Of a stretch of DNA of 64,000 nt, positions 9,111-17,644 are shown one piece after another. Position 1 is the stretch's first letter; every line of letters begins with the position of its first letter. Below the pieces are notes generated by a model, which was not told the DNA's origin, searched no databases, and saw only the letters and a list, made by a program, of their open reading frames with translations. Position numbers and translations under genes: made by a program. Source of the DNA: Pseudovibrio sp. Tun.PSC04-5.I4 (GTDB lineage: Bacteria > Pseudomonadota > Alphaproteobacteria > Rhizobiales > Stappiaceae); the NCBI RefSeq assembly GCF_900104145.1, contig NZ_FNLB01000006.1, positions 2,299,501-2,363,500 of the forward strand, given 5' to 3'.

Positions 9111-9773
9111 TCAGGTGCAAGCCATGGCAGCAGCAAACTCTGCAAGTTTGGCTCGATTCAACCGGCCATCCACGCGAACACCACTACACACGTCCACACC
9201 GTACGGTCTAACGGTTTCAATCGCTTCAATGATATTCTTTGGGGTCAGGCCACCTGCAAGAAACACTGGGACATCCAGTTTTTCGACAATATGCCTGCTC
9301 AGATCCCAATTGTGGGTTCGCCCTGTTCCGCCCAGTTCATCGTGTGAGGGACGTCCGGAATCCAATAGGACTGCATCTGCTACGCGCCCATATTCCTGCG
9401 CAATTTCGAAGGAATACTCATCTTCTACATGAACGACCTGCACGATACGGGTGCTGGCTGGTAGATCGAGGCGGAGTTTTTGATATTCGGCGGGGTCAAT
9501 GGGTTTGACGATCTGTACGGTGTTCGCCCCACACGTCAGCACATGCTCTACAATATCATTGGCAGTGGTGCGGGATGTTAAAAGCCATGTGGCGACGGCA
9601 GGAGGCACTTGCCGTGCGATATTGAGAATAAGGTCATCCTCTATCACCCCTGGTCCTGATGGCATGTGGGCAACAAGCCCAACAGCGTCGGCGCCGCAAG
9701 CAACGGCAGTTGCGGCCTCCCCCAATGTAGAAATACAACAAACTTTCAAACGAGTGCGTGCTTTGGTCGACAT
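9111..9773 (-). CDS. TrpF-like (phosphoribosylanthranilate isomerase family) protein, probably not a canonical TrpF
   Basis: A 220-residue TIM barrel. The fold is supported by LKVCCIST (the family Cys of KICG), VLLDS (the general-acid Asp), GGTGRTHNWD (phosphate loop) and VFLAGGLTPKNI with PYGVDVCSGV. However, the family segment ending in SPR, which supplies the substrate-binding Arg, is replaced by HMPSGPGVIEDD, the G of KICG is C, and the terminal KD pair is missing. It also stands alone and not beside trpB and trpA. It may act on a related phosphorylated sugar. ATG at 9773 fits the family start. Confidence 0.75.
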   Translation of the reverse strand: MSTKARTRLKVCCISTLGEAATAVACGADAVGLVAHMPSGPGVIEDDLILNIARQVPPAVATWLLTSRTTANDIVEHVLTCGANTVQIVKPIDPAEYQKLRLDLPASTRIVQVVHVEDEYSFEIAQEYGRVADAVLLDSGRPSHDELGGTGRTHNWDLSRHIVEKLDVPVFLAGGLTPKNIIEAIETVRPYGVDVCSGVRVDGRLNRAKLAEFAAAMACT

Positions 9774-9908
9774 TCCATTATCCCCCTTGCGCAAACATCA
9801 TCTGTCAAAAGCTGAGCACCTCATTTGGTTCGAGCTCCCAGCTTTCAGTCTTTAGTTGGTGCGTATTCTTCTTTGAGAAATTGTTCCCATCAGGCGGGAA
9901 TACACATC

Positions 9909-9945
9909 AAAAAAAAGCGCAAGACATTTTGTCCGACGCTTTTAA
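9909..9945 (-). terminator. Intrinsic terminator of upp
   Basis: On the minus strand, just past the upp stop, AGCG and GACA pair with TGTC and CGCT around an AAA loop, and the hairpin is followed by a run of eight T. This marks the 3' end of the upp transcript. Confidence 0.75.
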
Positions 9946-9956
9946 ACCAAGAAAGT

Positions 9957-10586
9957 TTATTTTGTACCGTACATCCGGTCACCGGCATCGCCGAGACCTG
10001 GGACGATGTAGCCTTTCTCGTTGAGCTTCTCATCGATGGAAGCTGTAAAGATCGGCACATCCGGGTGTTCTTCGTTGAAACGCTTTACGCCTTCAGGCGC
10101 AGCAAGCAAGCAAACAAACACCATGTTTTTCGCGCCGCGTTTTTTAAGACGGTCAACGGCGGAGATTGCAGAGTTTGCAGTTGCAAGCATTGGATCGACA
10201 ACAATAACCAGACGTTCTTCCAAGTCCTGTGGAGCCTTGAAGTAGTATTCTACTGCTTCAAGCGTCTTAGGATCGCGGTAGAGACCGATATGGGCGACAC
10301 GAGCGGACGGGACCAGCTCCAACATACCTTCCAGCAGACCGTTACCGGCGCGCAGGATGGATGCGAAGCAAAGCTTTTTACCCGCAAGAACTGGTGCTTC
10401 CATTTCAGAAACAGGTGTTTCGATGGTCTGGGTGGTCATGTTCAGGTCACGAGTGACTTCGTAGCAAAGCAACAAAGAGATCTCGCGAAGCAAGCGACGG
10501 AAGTCCTGCGTCGGAGTTGTTTTTCTCCGCATATGTGTCAGTTTGTGCTGCACGAGCGGGTGATTGATTACTGTTGCTCCGGACAT
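9957..10586 (-). CDS. upp: Uracil phosphoribosyltransferase
   Basis: Makes UMP from uracil and PRPP. The PRPP-binding loop VVDPMLATANSA and the uracil-binding C-terminus GYIVPGLGDAGDRMYGT are both intact. The length, 209 residues, is normal. I chose the second of two adjacent ATGs (10586) for its better spacing from AGAGGA. It is the last gene of a long nucleoside-related series, next to a DUF1688 gene, which links it either to plain salvage or to the URC uracil-catabolic route, where uracil phosphoribosyltransferase also appears. Confidence 0.96.
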   Translation of the reverse strand: MSGATVINHPLVQHKLTHMRRKTTPTQDFRRLLREISLLLCYEVTRDLNMTTQTIETPVSEMEAPVLAGKKLCFASILRAGNGLLEGMLELVPSARVAHIGLYRDPKTLEAVEYYFKAPQDLEERLVIVVDPMLATANSAISAVDRLKKRGAKNMVFVCLLAAPEGVKRFNEEHPDVPIFTASIDEKLNEKGYIVPGLGDAGDRMYGTK

Positions 10587-10716
10587 CATGTTCCTCTTAT
10601 TGAACCCAATCGGGTATTCATGTGTTGTCTGCCACCTGCCAGCATGTGCAGGGCAGAGCATATTTCAAGACAGGCACCTTTGAGTATCGCCGGTGCAATT
10701 CGCTAGATCTTATAGA

Positions 10717-11946
10717 TCAAAAAACAGTTCCATCACTGATAATCATCAGAGGCGGAGATCCATCAGGGCGTTTTTCAAGGGCAATTTGTCGTCCTGCGGC
10801 CCAAGACCCGCCTTCCAGCACACAAGCCAGTGGCAATTGGTCGCTGGTGACCTCCAAGTCGGTTCGGATCCATTCTGCAAGCTTGTCGAGAAGAGCGATG
10901 GTCAACGCTCTCCATTCAACAATCAACTCGCTACTGACTTCGTGTCGGGTGTGGGCTTGTAGCGGATCCTTCAGGCGCAGGACGCCGGTATCTATAAACA
11001 AGCCCCCGTTGCGATTTCCAGCAAGTCCCGTCAGGCCATCAATATTTTCCAGTTCAATACCGGCCCATGAAAGCGGCTCAACCAGAGAATAGGCAATCCA
11101 TTGGGGGAGCTTGTGGAACGGTACGAGATTATCGGTTTTGTCCTTTGTGATGACTTTGGAATGCCGCCACGTATCGCCCATTATGACACCGTCAATTTCC
11201 TCACGGTTTGGCCATATGGGACCAAGGCCATCCAGCACCACTTCCAGAATACGCTCTGCGGGGAGTGGAGCGTTCTGTCCTTCTTCATAAAGCACATCAA
11301 ACAAGCCGCCCGGACGAGGCTCTTCTTTTTGGGAGAAGAGATCTGGCCTTAAGGTGGTCGCCTGACCCAAACTGTTCAAAAGGCCCAAGCGGCCTTTCAA
11401 ACCAATGAGCTGGTTCTCGTCTGTGACTTGCAAACCTTCAATCAGCTCGTCTTCATCCAGACGGAACAATGTGATGGCATCTGCTCTGAGTGGATCGAGC
11501 GGGTCATCCGAGAAAAAACCTGCCGAAAACATCGAGAGCGTGCCAATGGCAAGGCCCTCGGAATACTTGTAGGTCTCGCCTGTGATTGCTTCACGATAAC
11601 TCCACTGCTCCCCGGCAGCTGCATCCATCAGAGCAGATACAATTGCCAGATCACAAGCAGCCCGACCCATTCCCTGCACATCAGAGAAGCGGCGCGCGCC
11701 TGCCAGCATCGCCCAACGGTCTATGCCGCCGGTCTCGAAATGACGCCAGCGCGCGTGAAAGGGGATTTGTCTGTCAGGATAGGAATCATCGATCGCTGCC
11801 AAAGTTCTGCGAGCAGCTTCAGCAAGGTGAGACAGATCGATCGCAAAATGCTCCAACTCGCCTTGCAACCCCAGTTCCAAAAGCATGTGCGCCCGTTCCC
11901 GGACTGCTTTTGCATTGAGCAAGGACAAAGCTTGCGATGCCTGCAT
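10717..11946 (-). CDS. URC4/Urg3 family protein (DUF1688), uracil catabolism
   Basis: A 409-residue protein matching DUF1688, known from yeast URC4 and Aspergillus urg3, genes needed for growth on uracil as nitrogen source; the biochemical step of the protein is not settled. Typical stretches are GLQGELEHFAIDL near residue 28, IPFHARWRHFETGG near 83 and PHRWQ-type region replaced here by VIMGDTWRHSKV near 250. The ATG follows GGAG at a good distance. Position directly upstream of upp supports a uracil role. The GTP-cyclohydrolase-like partner (URC1) is not in the window. Confidence 0.85.
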   Translation of the reverse strand: MQASQALSLLNAKAVRERAHMLLELGLQGELEHFAIDLSHLAEAARRTLAAIDDSYPDRQIPFHARWRHFETGGIDRWAMLAGARRFSDVQGMGRAACDLAIVSALMDAAAGEQWSYREAITGETYKYSEGLAIGTLSMFSAGFFSDDPLDPLRADAITLFRLDEDELIEGLQVTDENQLIGLKGRLGLLNSLGQATTLRPDLFSQKEEPRPGGLFDVLYEEGQNAPLPAERILEVVLDGLGPIWPNREEIDGVIMGDTWRHSKVITKDKTDNLVPFHKLPQWIAYSLVEPLSWAGIELENIDGLTGLAGNRNGGLFIDTGVLRLKDPLQAHTRHEVSSELIVEWRALTIALLDKLAEWIRTDLEVTSDQLPLACVLEGGSWAAGRQIALEKRPDGSPPLMIISDGTVF

Positions 11947-12063
11947 GTCGATCTCCGTTTTGTTTCAAAGCAGCCTACATCTGCATTGAGTAAACTGCTT
12001 CATCACTTTTTTAGTCGCGTATCCTTGTCAGAAAACCAAAACAGTATCCCAAGATTACGCTGT

Positions 12064-12095
12064 AAAGCCCGCACCCTTTTATTCGGGTACGGGCT
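12064..12095 (-). terminator. Intrinsic terminator after add
   Basis: AGCCCG and ACCC pair with GGGT and CGGGCT, with one opposed mismatch and an eight-base loop; the minus strand continues in TTT. It separates add from the DUF1688-upp pair, which therefore probably has its own promoter in 11947-12063. Confidence 0.7.
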
Positions 12096-12183
12096 ATTTG
12101 CAATCTACACTCTCACGTTTTGAGCATAAGAAACCCGGCTATGCCAGTTTTCCCGCTTATGCACATGTTGCACAAGCAAAAAC

Positions 12184-13185
12184 TCAAGCTTCTGCTGTTA
12201 ACGTATCCAAACGCTTTAAAAGAATTGCACGTGTTTCCTCGTCAACAAACGCAGCTTCGAGAGCCGTTCTGGTGATCATCTTTTGTGTATCACGGGTCCA
12301 ACCGAAGACGCGAGACGTTTCCACATACTCTTGACCCAGAGTCGTGTGGAAGAATGGCGGGTCATCTGAGTTCAACGTTATGCGTACGCCGGCTTGACGC
12401 AGCAAGTTCACCGGATGGAAGCGCAGGTTGGAATAAACGCCGAGCGCTATGTTGGAATGCGGGCAGACTTCCAGAGTGATCTCTTCATCCACCAGACGCT
12501 GAACCAGTGCATTATCTTCAACTGCTCGTACACCATGACCGATGCGTGTGATCTTGAGGTAATCCAACGCTTCAATCACGCTCTCAGGACCGCCGAACTC
12601 GCCAGCATGTGCTGTGAGGCCAAGACCTGCTTCACCTGCCATGGCGAATGCTTTTTCGAAGTCCTTCGCACTGCCGACGCGCTCATCCCCTGCCAGACCA
12701 AAACCGGTCACCAGTGGATGCGGATTGTCGAGGACAGCTTTGATCGCACCTTCAACAGAGGCCGCGCCTTCATGTCGGACACCAAGCGGAACCAACCGGC
12801 CTTCAATGCCAGTGTCAGCTTTTGCACGTTCCAGACCTGCGACCAGACCTTCGAGATAGCCTTTGTAGGTCAGGCCCGCTTTGACAGCATGATCTGGCGA
12901 GATGAAAATCTCAGCGTAGATCACACCTTCAGCGGCGAGCATTTTGTAATAGGTCTCTGCAAGCTCCGCATAGTCACCCGGACGACGGAACAAAGACGCT
13001 GCTACATCATACTGGCTGATGAACGTTGTGAAGTCGTGCCAACTGTAATTGCCGTTGGTATCAAATAGATCACCGAGATCCACATCATACCGCCGTGCAA
13101 GTTTTCGGACCAGATCCGGAGGAGCGGCACCTTCAATGTGACAGTGCAGCTCGGCGCGTGGCACCACATTCTGCTTTGGTTTCAT
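12184..13185 (-). CDS. add: Adenosine deaminase
   Basis: Zinc hydrolase converting adenosine and deoxyadenosine to inosine forms. The metal site is built from H14 and H16 in ELHCHIEG, the His in TAHAGEFGGP (with the catalytic Glu) and the Asp pair in LNSDDPPFF; HGVRA and LEVCPHSN are further signatures. 333 residues. ATG at 13185 is chosen over a TTG two codons earlier. Only two bases separate it from the stop of the dioxygenase gene upstream (TGAACATG), so the two are probably translationally coupled. Product inosine would feed the purine nucleoside phosphorylase encoded nearby. Confidence 0.94.
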   Translation of the reverse strand: MKPKQNVVPRAELHCHIEGAAPPDLVRKLARRYDVDLGDLFDTNGNYSWHDFTTFISQYDVAASLFRRPGDYAELAETYYKMLAAEGVIYAEIFISPDHAVKAGLTYKGYLEGLVAGLERAKADTGIEGRLVPLGVRHEGAASVEGAIKAVLDNPHPLVTGFGLAGDERVGSAKDFEKAFAMAGEAGLGLTAHAGEFGGPESVIEALDYLKITRIGHGVRAVEDNALVQRLVDEEITLEVCPHSNIALGVYSNLRFHPVNLLRQAGVRITLNSDDPPFFHTTLGQEYVETSRVFGWTRDTQKMITRTALEAAFVDEETRAILLKRLDTLTAEA

Positions 13186-13187
13186 GT

Positions 13188-14063
13188 TCAAAATCCGTGC
13201 ATTGGCTTGTCTTTAGCCCGAACAATCCAGTTGTCATCTGACCATTTTGCTGTTCCATCCACCATGTGAACAGCATAGGCGTGGCGGGATTTGTCTGAGC
13301 GGTTTGGAGCTGATTTATGCGGCACCAGTCCATGAAGCACGACGAGCGTCCCTTTTGGAGCTTTGAGTGGAGCCGCATCATCGGCTGTTTTTTCGAGTGG
13401 GGATTCGTCCAAAGTGTCCATCACAAGACCTTCGCCATTGTAATGGAAGCGTTTGCGCAGGGCACCCTTGTGGCCACCGGGAACGCCATAAAGGCCACCG
13501 TTGGTTTCATCAGCGTCTTCCAATGCGAACCAGAAGCCTGTGCAGGACAGCGGCGCAGTGTGGAGGAACGTGGAATCCTGATGGTTATTCACTTCGCCGC
13601 CGATGTGAGGCGGTTTAAAAATGTACATGGACTGCGCAAGAAGTGGGTCTGTCAGTCCGATATCTTTTGCTACCCGTTCCATTTTGGCGGACCGAGAGAA
13701 TTTCTTAAACACAGGATCAAGATCGTGCAGTGCATGACCGACTTTGTTCAGTGCCTGATGTTTTTCTTTTTTGAGAGCGCCGTCGCTGCCAAATGCCTCG
13801 GCTTCGAAGAAGAAGCGAATTTTGTCACCGCTTTCACGGAAGTACGCATCTTTGGCATGGGTTTGCGCGTTGGTTTCAAACACTGACGCAACAGAGGACG
13901 GGTCAAACTCATCAATCAGATCATGCATCTGAGCTCGCAGCTCGTCACATTCTTCCGGAGTTGCAAATCCTTCGAGGATAAGGAAACCGTCTTCTTCAAA
14001 CGCCTGTTTCATCTCTGACGTCAAGCTGCCGTCTGGCTGCGCTGTAAACTTACGTGCCTGCAT
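13188..14063 (-). CDS. PHYHD1-like 2-oxoglutarate/Fe(II) dioxygenase (PhyH family)
   Basis: A 291-residue phytanoyl-CoA-hydroxylase-family oxygenase. Iron ligands are H161 and D163 in NNHQDSTF and H249 in GLVPHKS; R260 in SRHAY should bind 2-oxoglutarate. The blocks SGDKIRFFFE (78-87), KVGHALHDLDPVFK (107-120) and QSMYIFKPPHIGGEV (144-158) agree closely with animal PHYHD1, a dioxygenase whose natural substrate I do not know to be established. The ATG at 14063 follows AAGGGGAAACC; a longer frame adds 18 unconserved residues. Coupling to add suggests a nucleoside-related substrate, which is inference. Confidence 0.88.
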   Translation of the reverse strand: MQARKFTAQPDGSLTSEMKQAFEEDGFLILEGFATPEECDELRAQMHDLIDEFDPSSVASVFETNAQTHAKDAYFRESGDKIRFFFEAEAFGSDGALKKEKHQALNKVGHALHDLDPVFKKFSRSAKMERVAKDIGLTDPLLAQSMYIFKPPHIGGEVNNHQDSTFLHTAPLSCTGFWFALEDADETNGGLYGVPGGHKGALRKRFHYNGEGLVMDTLDESPLEKTADDAAPLKAPKGTLVVLHGLVPHKSAPNRSDKSRHAYAVHMVDGTAKWSDDNWIVRAKDKPMHGF

Positions 14064-14163
14064 TTTGGTTTCCCCTTTTTTTGTATCACGATGGATGCCA
14101 CTCCCAGCATCCTCCAAATTTGCAAGTCATTCGCAAACTACAGATATATCGCGCTACACTAAA

Positions 14164-14186
14164 CCGGGCAAACAAAGCTTGCCCGG
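14164..14186 (-). terminator. Intrinsic terminator after deoB
   Basis: CCGGGCAA at 14164-14171 pairs perfectly with TTGCCCGG at 14179-14186 around a seven-base loop, followed on the minus strand by TTT. It lies between deoB and the dioxygenase gene and so divides the nucleoside locus into two transcription units. Confidence 0.65.
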
Positions 14187-14212
14187 CTTATTTTCACAAT
14201 ATCCAATCAGAT

Positions 14213-15433
14213 CTACAGAAAACTTGTTCCGTGCTCACCAACAGGAATTGAAAGATACTTTGCAATGGTTTCGCCCATATCAGCGAAGGTAGATCTTCTA
14301 CCAAGGTCCGACCCTGGCTGACCTTTCACAAGAGCAATGACAGGAACATGCTCACGCGTGTGATCGGTGCCTTTCCAGGTAGGATCGCACCCATGGTCAG
14401 CTGTCAGAATGAGCAGATCGCCGTCATCCATCTTTTCGATCATTTCCGGCAGACGCTTGTCAAAATGCTCAAGCGCTGCGGCATAACCTGGAACGTCACG
14501 GCGGTGACCGAAGAGCATATCGAAATCAACGAAGTTGGAGAACACGAGGTCTCCGTCCTTCGCCATGTCCATTGCTTCCAGTGTCCGATCAAACAACTGA
14601 TCGTTGCCAGCCCCTTTGAGAACCTTAGTCACACCTTGAGCAGCGTAGATATCGGAGATTTTGCCAACGCCGATAACCTGACGACCAGCTGCTTCCATGC
14701 GATCCAGAACAGTTGGAGCCGGAGGAAGAACAGAGTAATCGCGGCGGTTTGAAGTCCGTTCAAAACCTGCTTCCGTGGACCCAAGAAACGGGCGCGCAAT
14801 CACACGACCGATGTTGTACTCATCAACCAGCGTGCGGCACTTCACACAGAGGTCGAGAAGACGCTCAAGGCCAAAGGTTTCTTCGTGGGCTGCAATCTGC
14901 AAAACACTGTCAGCGGAGGTGTAGACGATTGGCTTGCCAGTTTTGACATGCTCATCGCCGAACTCTTCAATAACAACAGTACCGGAGCCGTGTGTCAGGC
15001 ACAAAACGCCCGGCAGTTCGCCAACTTCGATGATTTTTTCGATCAGTTCAGCGGGGAAGCTTGGGTTGGTGTTTGGGAAGTAGCCCCAATCAAAAATGAC
15101 TGGAACGCCTGCAATTTCCCAATGGCCGGATGGGGTATCTTTGCCGTTGGAGACTTCCTGTGCATAGCCCCAGTTTGCTTCTGGAGTGCCGCTGAAATCC
15201 AAGCCTTTAACAAGCTTGCCAGTGGATGCACGAGCGGCAGCACCCAGCCCAAGACGATCCATGTTTGGCAAAGACAAAAGACCCTTACGCAGTCCTTCTT
15301 TGTCGCCTTTACCTTCAGCACATGCATCGGCAATATGACCGAGGGTGTCGGACCCGACATCGCCAAACTTTTCAGCATCACCGGCCTCGCCGATTCCAAA
15401 GCTGTCGAGTACACACAAAATTGCGCGTGGCAT
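14213..15433 (-). CDS. deoB: Phosphopentomutase
   Basis: Alkaline-phosphatase-superfamily enzyme that converts (deoxy)ribose 1-phosphate to the 5-phosphate. Metal-site motifs are visible at the N-terminus (VLDSFGIGEAGD) and at the C-terminus (TADHGCDPTWKGTDHTREHVP, split here as TADHGCDP and GTDHTREH). The 406-residue length is normal. AAGGA lies upstream of the ATG. With deoA, deoC and the phosphorylase gene on the same strand it completes the deo catabolic route to acetaldehyde and glyceraldehyde 3-phosphate. Confidence 0.96.
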   Translation of the reverse strand: MPRAILCVLDSFGIGEAGDAEKFGDVGSDTLGHIADACAEGKGDKEGLRKGLLSLPNMDRLGLGAAARASTGKLVKGLDFSGTPEANWGYAQEVSNGKDTPSGHWEIAGVPVIFDWGYFPNTNPSFPAELIEKIIEVGELPGVLCLTHGSGTVVIEEFGDEHVKTGKPIVYTSADSVLQIAAHEETFGLERLLDLCVKCRTLVDEYNIGRVIARPFLGSTEAGFERTSNRRDYSVLPPAPTVLDRMEAAGRQVIGVGKISDIYAAQGVTKVLKGAGNDQLFDRTLEAMDMAKDGDLVFSNFVDFDMLFGHRRDVPGYAAALEHFDKRLPEMIEKMDDGDLLILTADHGCDPTWKGTDHTREHVPVIALVKGQPGSDLGRRSTFADMGETIAKYLSIPVGEHGTSFL

Positions 15434-15532
15434 TCGCGTTTCCTTAGTTTCAATGGACAGCTCTCATTCTTATTATTCTCTGATTTTCAGAGGAAGAGAT
15501 GCTGTCCTAGCTGTTATAATTGATGCACAAAA

Positions 15533-16849
15533 TTATGGCGCAACACGGTCACGGACAGTGGCAAACTCTTTAACATCGCCAGCAGAACCGAAGGAGTAGG
15601 CATCCCGCAGAACTTTTTCTGCACGCTCTACCTGATCTTCTGTGTGAGCATGGATGACTGCGATTGGAGTTTCGCCATCTACAGCTGTACCAACACCGGC
15701 AATGTCAGTCAGGCCAACAGCTGGATCGATTTCATCCGTTGCTGCACGACGACCACCGCCAAGTTCAACCACAGCCAAACCAACGGCACGCGCATCAACA
15801 CCAATGATCAGTGAGGATTCCGGCGCATAAACCGCGCGCTGGATTGGTGCTTTTGCGAGGTATGCTTCTGAGCGTTCCATAAAGTCGTTCGGGCCGCCAA
15901 GTTCGCCAACCATTTTGCCGAAGAGTTCAGCTGCTTTACCGGAGGTGAAAGCTTCTTCCATCTTCCGCTTACCGTCATCAACAGATGCAGCCAGACCAGA
16001 TGTTGCAAGACCTTCAGCGCCGATTGCCACAGTCACATCCCAAAGGCGGCTGTCTATGTGCGTTCCTTTCAGGAAGTCTACAGCGTTTTGAACTTCGATA
16101 GCGTTACCAGCTGCAGAGGCCAGAGACTCGTTCATGTCTGTGATTAAAGCGGTGGTTTTGAGACCAGCGCCGTTTGCAACAAGAACGAGGCTTTCCGCCA
16201 GAGCTTTCGCGTCTTCATAGTTTGCCATGAATGCGCCGGTGCCCCACTTAACGTCGAGAACCAAAGTTTCAAGACCAGCCGCCAGCTTCTTGGACAGGAT
16301 GGAAGCGGTGATGAGATCAATACTCTCAACAGTCGCGGTCACATCACGGATACCGTAAAAGCGTTTGTCCGCGGGAGCGAGATCACCGGTCTGACCGATA
16401 ATTGCGCAGCCGATTTCTTTCACGACTTTGCGGAACAGTTCGTTGGATGGCTTTGCAGAATAACCCGGGATGGTTTCCAGCTTATCCAGCGTCCCACCGG
16501 TGTGACCAAGGCCACGCCCGGAGATCATTGGAACGGCTGCGCCATTGGCTGCAAGAGCTGGAGCCAGCATCAGGGAAACGTTGTCACCAACGCCGCCTGT
16601 CGAGTGCTTATCCACGATTGGTGCTTCAATATCAGACCAATCGAGAACGTCGCCGCTGTCACGCATACCAAGGGTCAATGCAACGCGCTCGTCAACACTG
16701 AGACCTTTGAAGAACACAGCCATTGCCAAGGCAGCAACCTGCCCTTCAGTTACGCTGTTGTCTGTGATGCCTCTCACAAAAAACTGAATTTCTTCAGCTG
16801 TCAGGACTTCACCTTCACGTTTCTTACGAACGATTTCTTGAGGAAGCAT
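15533..16849 (-). CDS. deoA: Thymidine phosphorylase
   Basis: Phosphorolyses thymidine and deoxyuridine to free base and deoxyribose 1-phosphate. Residues 1-65 form the alpha-helical domain; the phosphate-binding signature KHSTGGVGDNVSL lies near residue 84, and SGRGLGHTGGTLDKLE near 113 is also conserved. 438 residues. The ATG at 16849 (MLPQEIVRKKREG) fits the family and sits one base after the deoC stop; a 26-residue upstream extension would run back into deoC and is rejected. Confidence 0.95.
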   Translation of the reverse strand: MLPQEIVRKKREGEVLTAEEIQFFVRGITDNSVTEGQVAALAMAVFFKGLSVDERVALTLGMRDSGDVLDWSDIEAPIVDKHSTGGVGDNVSLMLAPALAANGAAVPMISGRGLGHTGGTLDKLETIPGYSAKPSNELFRKVVKEIGCAIIGQTGDLAPADKRFYGIRDVTATVESIDLITASILSKKLAAGLETLVLDVKWGTGAFMANYEDAKALAESLVLVANGAGLKTTALITDMNESLASAAGNAIEVQNAVDFLKGTHIDSRLWDVTVAIGAEGLATSGLAASVDDGKRKMEEAFTSGKAAELFGKMVGELGGPNDFMERSEAYLAKAPIQRAVYAPESSLIIGVDARAVGLAVVELGGGRRAATDEIDPAVGLTDIAGVGTAVDGETPIAVIHAHTEDQVERAEKVLRDAYSFGSAGDVKEFATVRDRVAP

Positions 16850-16850
16850 A

Positions 16851-17630
16851 TCAGTAGGTCTCTTTTGTAGTGTTATCGCGATCTTCGATGCCAGCAAGCA
16901 CTGCGTCCAGCAGGCCACTTGCACCAAAACGGAATGTGGAAGCAGATACCCAGTTGTGACCCATCAGCTCATCAGCCAGCTTCAGGTAGGCAGCAGCTTC
17001 ATCCAGGGTACGTACGCCACCAGCTGGTTTAAAGCCCACAACGCGGTGATCTTCCTTAGCGGTTTCACGCAGCACGTTGAGCATGATTTCCGCAGCTTCG
17101 AGCGTTGCGTTGACTTTTACCTTGCCGGTAGAGGTCTTGATGAAATCTGCACCCTGTGCAATCGCGATTTCTGACGCCAGATGGATCAGACGTGGATCCT
17201 GAAGTTCACCCGTTTCAAGGATAACCTTGAGCTGTGCAGGCGCTTCAACGGCCCGACGAACTTGCTTGATCTGGTCTTCTGCAAAGCCACGACGGCCTTC
17301 TGCAAATGCACGGTATGGCATGACGAGATCGATTTCGTCCGCACCGTCTGCAATCGCCTGTTTGGTTTCTTCAAGAACGGCTGCAGTGTCTTCACCGCCA
17401 GCTGGGAAGTTCACAACAGTCGCAATCCGAACAGGTGAATTCTTCAGCAGCTCTGCAGCCTGCTTCACAAAGCGAGGCCAGATGCATACAGCAGCGGTGT
17501 GACCGTATGGAGTTGTAGAGCGCTCAATGAGCCCTGCTACATCTTCCCAAGTGCAGTCGTCGTTAAGGTTGGTTAGATCGATGAGACCTAGTGCACGTTT
17601 TGCTGTTTCTTTCAAAGACGCTTCGGTCAT
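16851..17630 (-). CDS. deoC: Deoxyribose-phosphate aldolase
   Basis: Class I aldolase that splits 2-deoxyribose 5-phosphate into acetaldehyde and glyceraldehyde 3-phosphate. The Schiff-base lysine is in DFIKTSTGK, the second active-site lysine in GFKPAGGVRT, and AAVCIWPRFV and VNFPAGG are further family blocks. About 259 residues from the ATG at 17630, which follows AAGGA; a TTG six codons earlier overlaps the upstream stop. It is packed between the phosphorylase gene and deoA, with one base to the deoA start. Confidence 0.95.
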   Translation of the reverse strand: MTEASLKETAKRALGLIDLTNLNDDCTWEDVAGLIERSTTPYGHTAAVCIWPRFVKQAAELLKNSPVRIATVVNFPAGGEDTAAVLEETKQAIADGADEIDLVMPYRAFAEGRRGFAEDQIKQVRRAVEAPAQLKVILETGELQDPRLIHLASEIAIAQGADFIKTSTGKVKVNATLEAAEIMLNVLRETAKEDHRVVGFKPAGGVRTLDEAAAYLKLADELMGHNWVSASTFRFGASGLLDAVLAGIEDRDNTTKETY

Positions 17631-17644
17631 TTTGCCAGTTTCCT

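Noticed and set aside
9825..10706. Plus-strand frame of 293 codons opposite upp
   Set aside because: upp is certain on the other strand and the frame shows no domain; it is a shadow.
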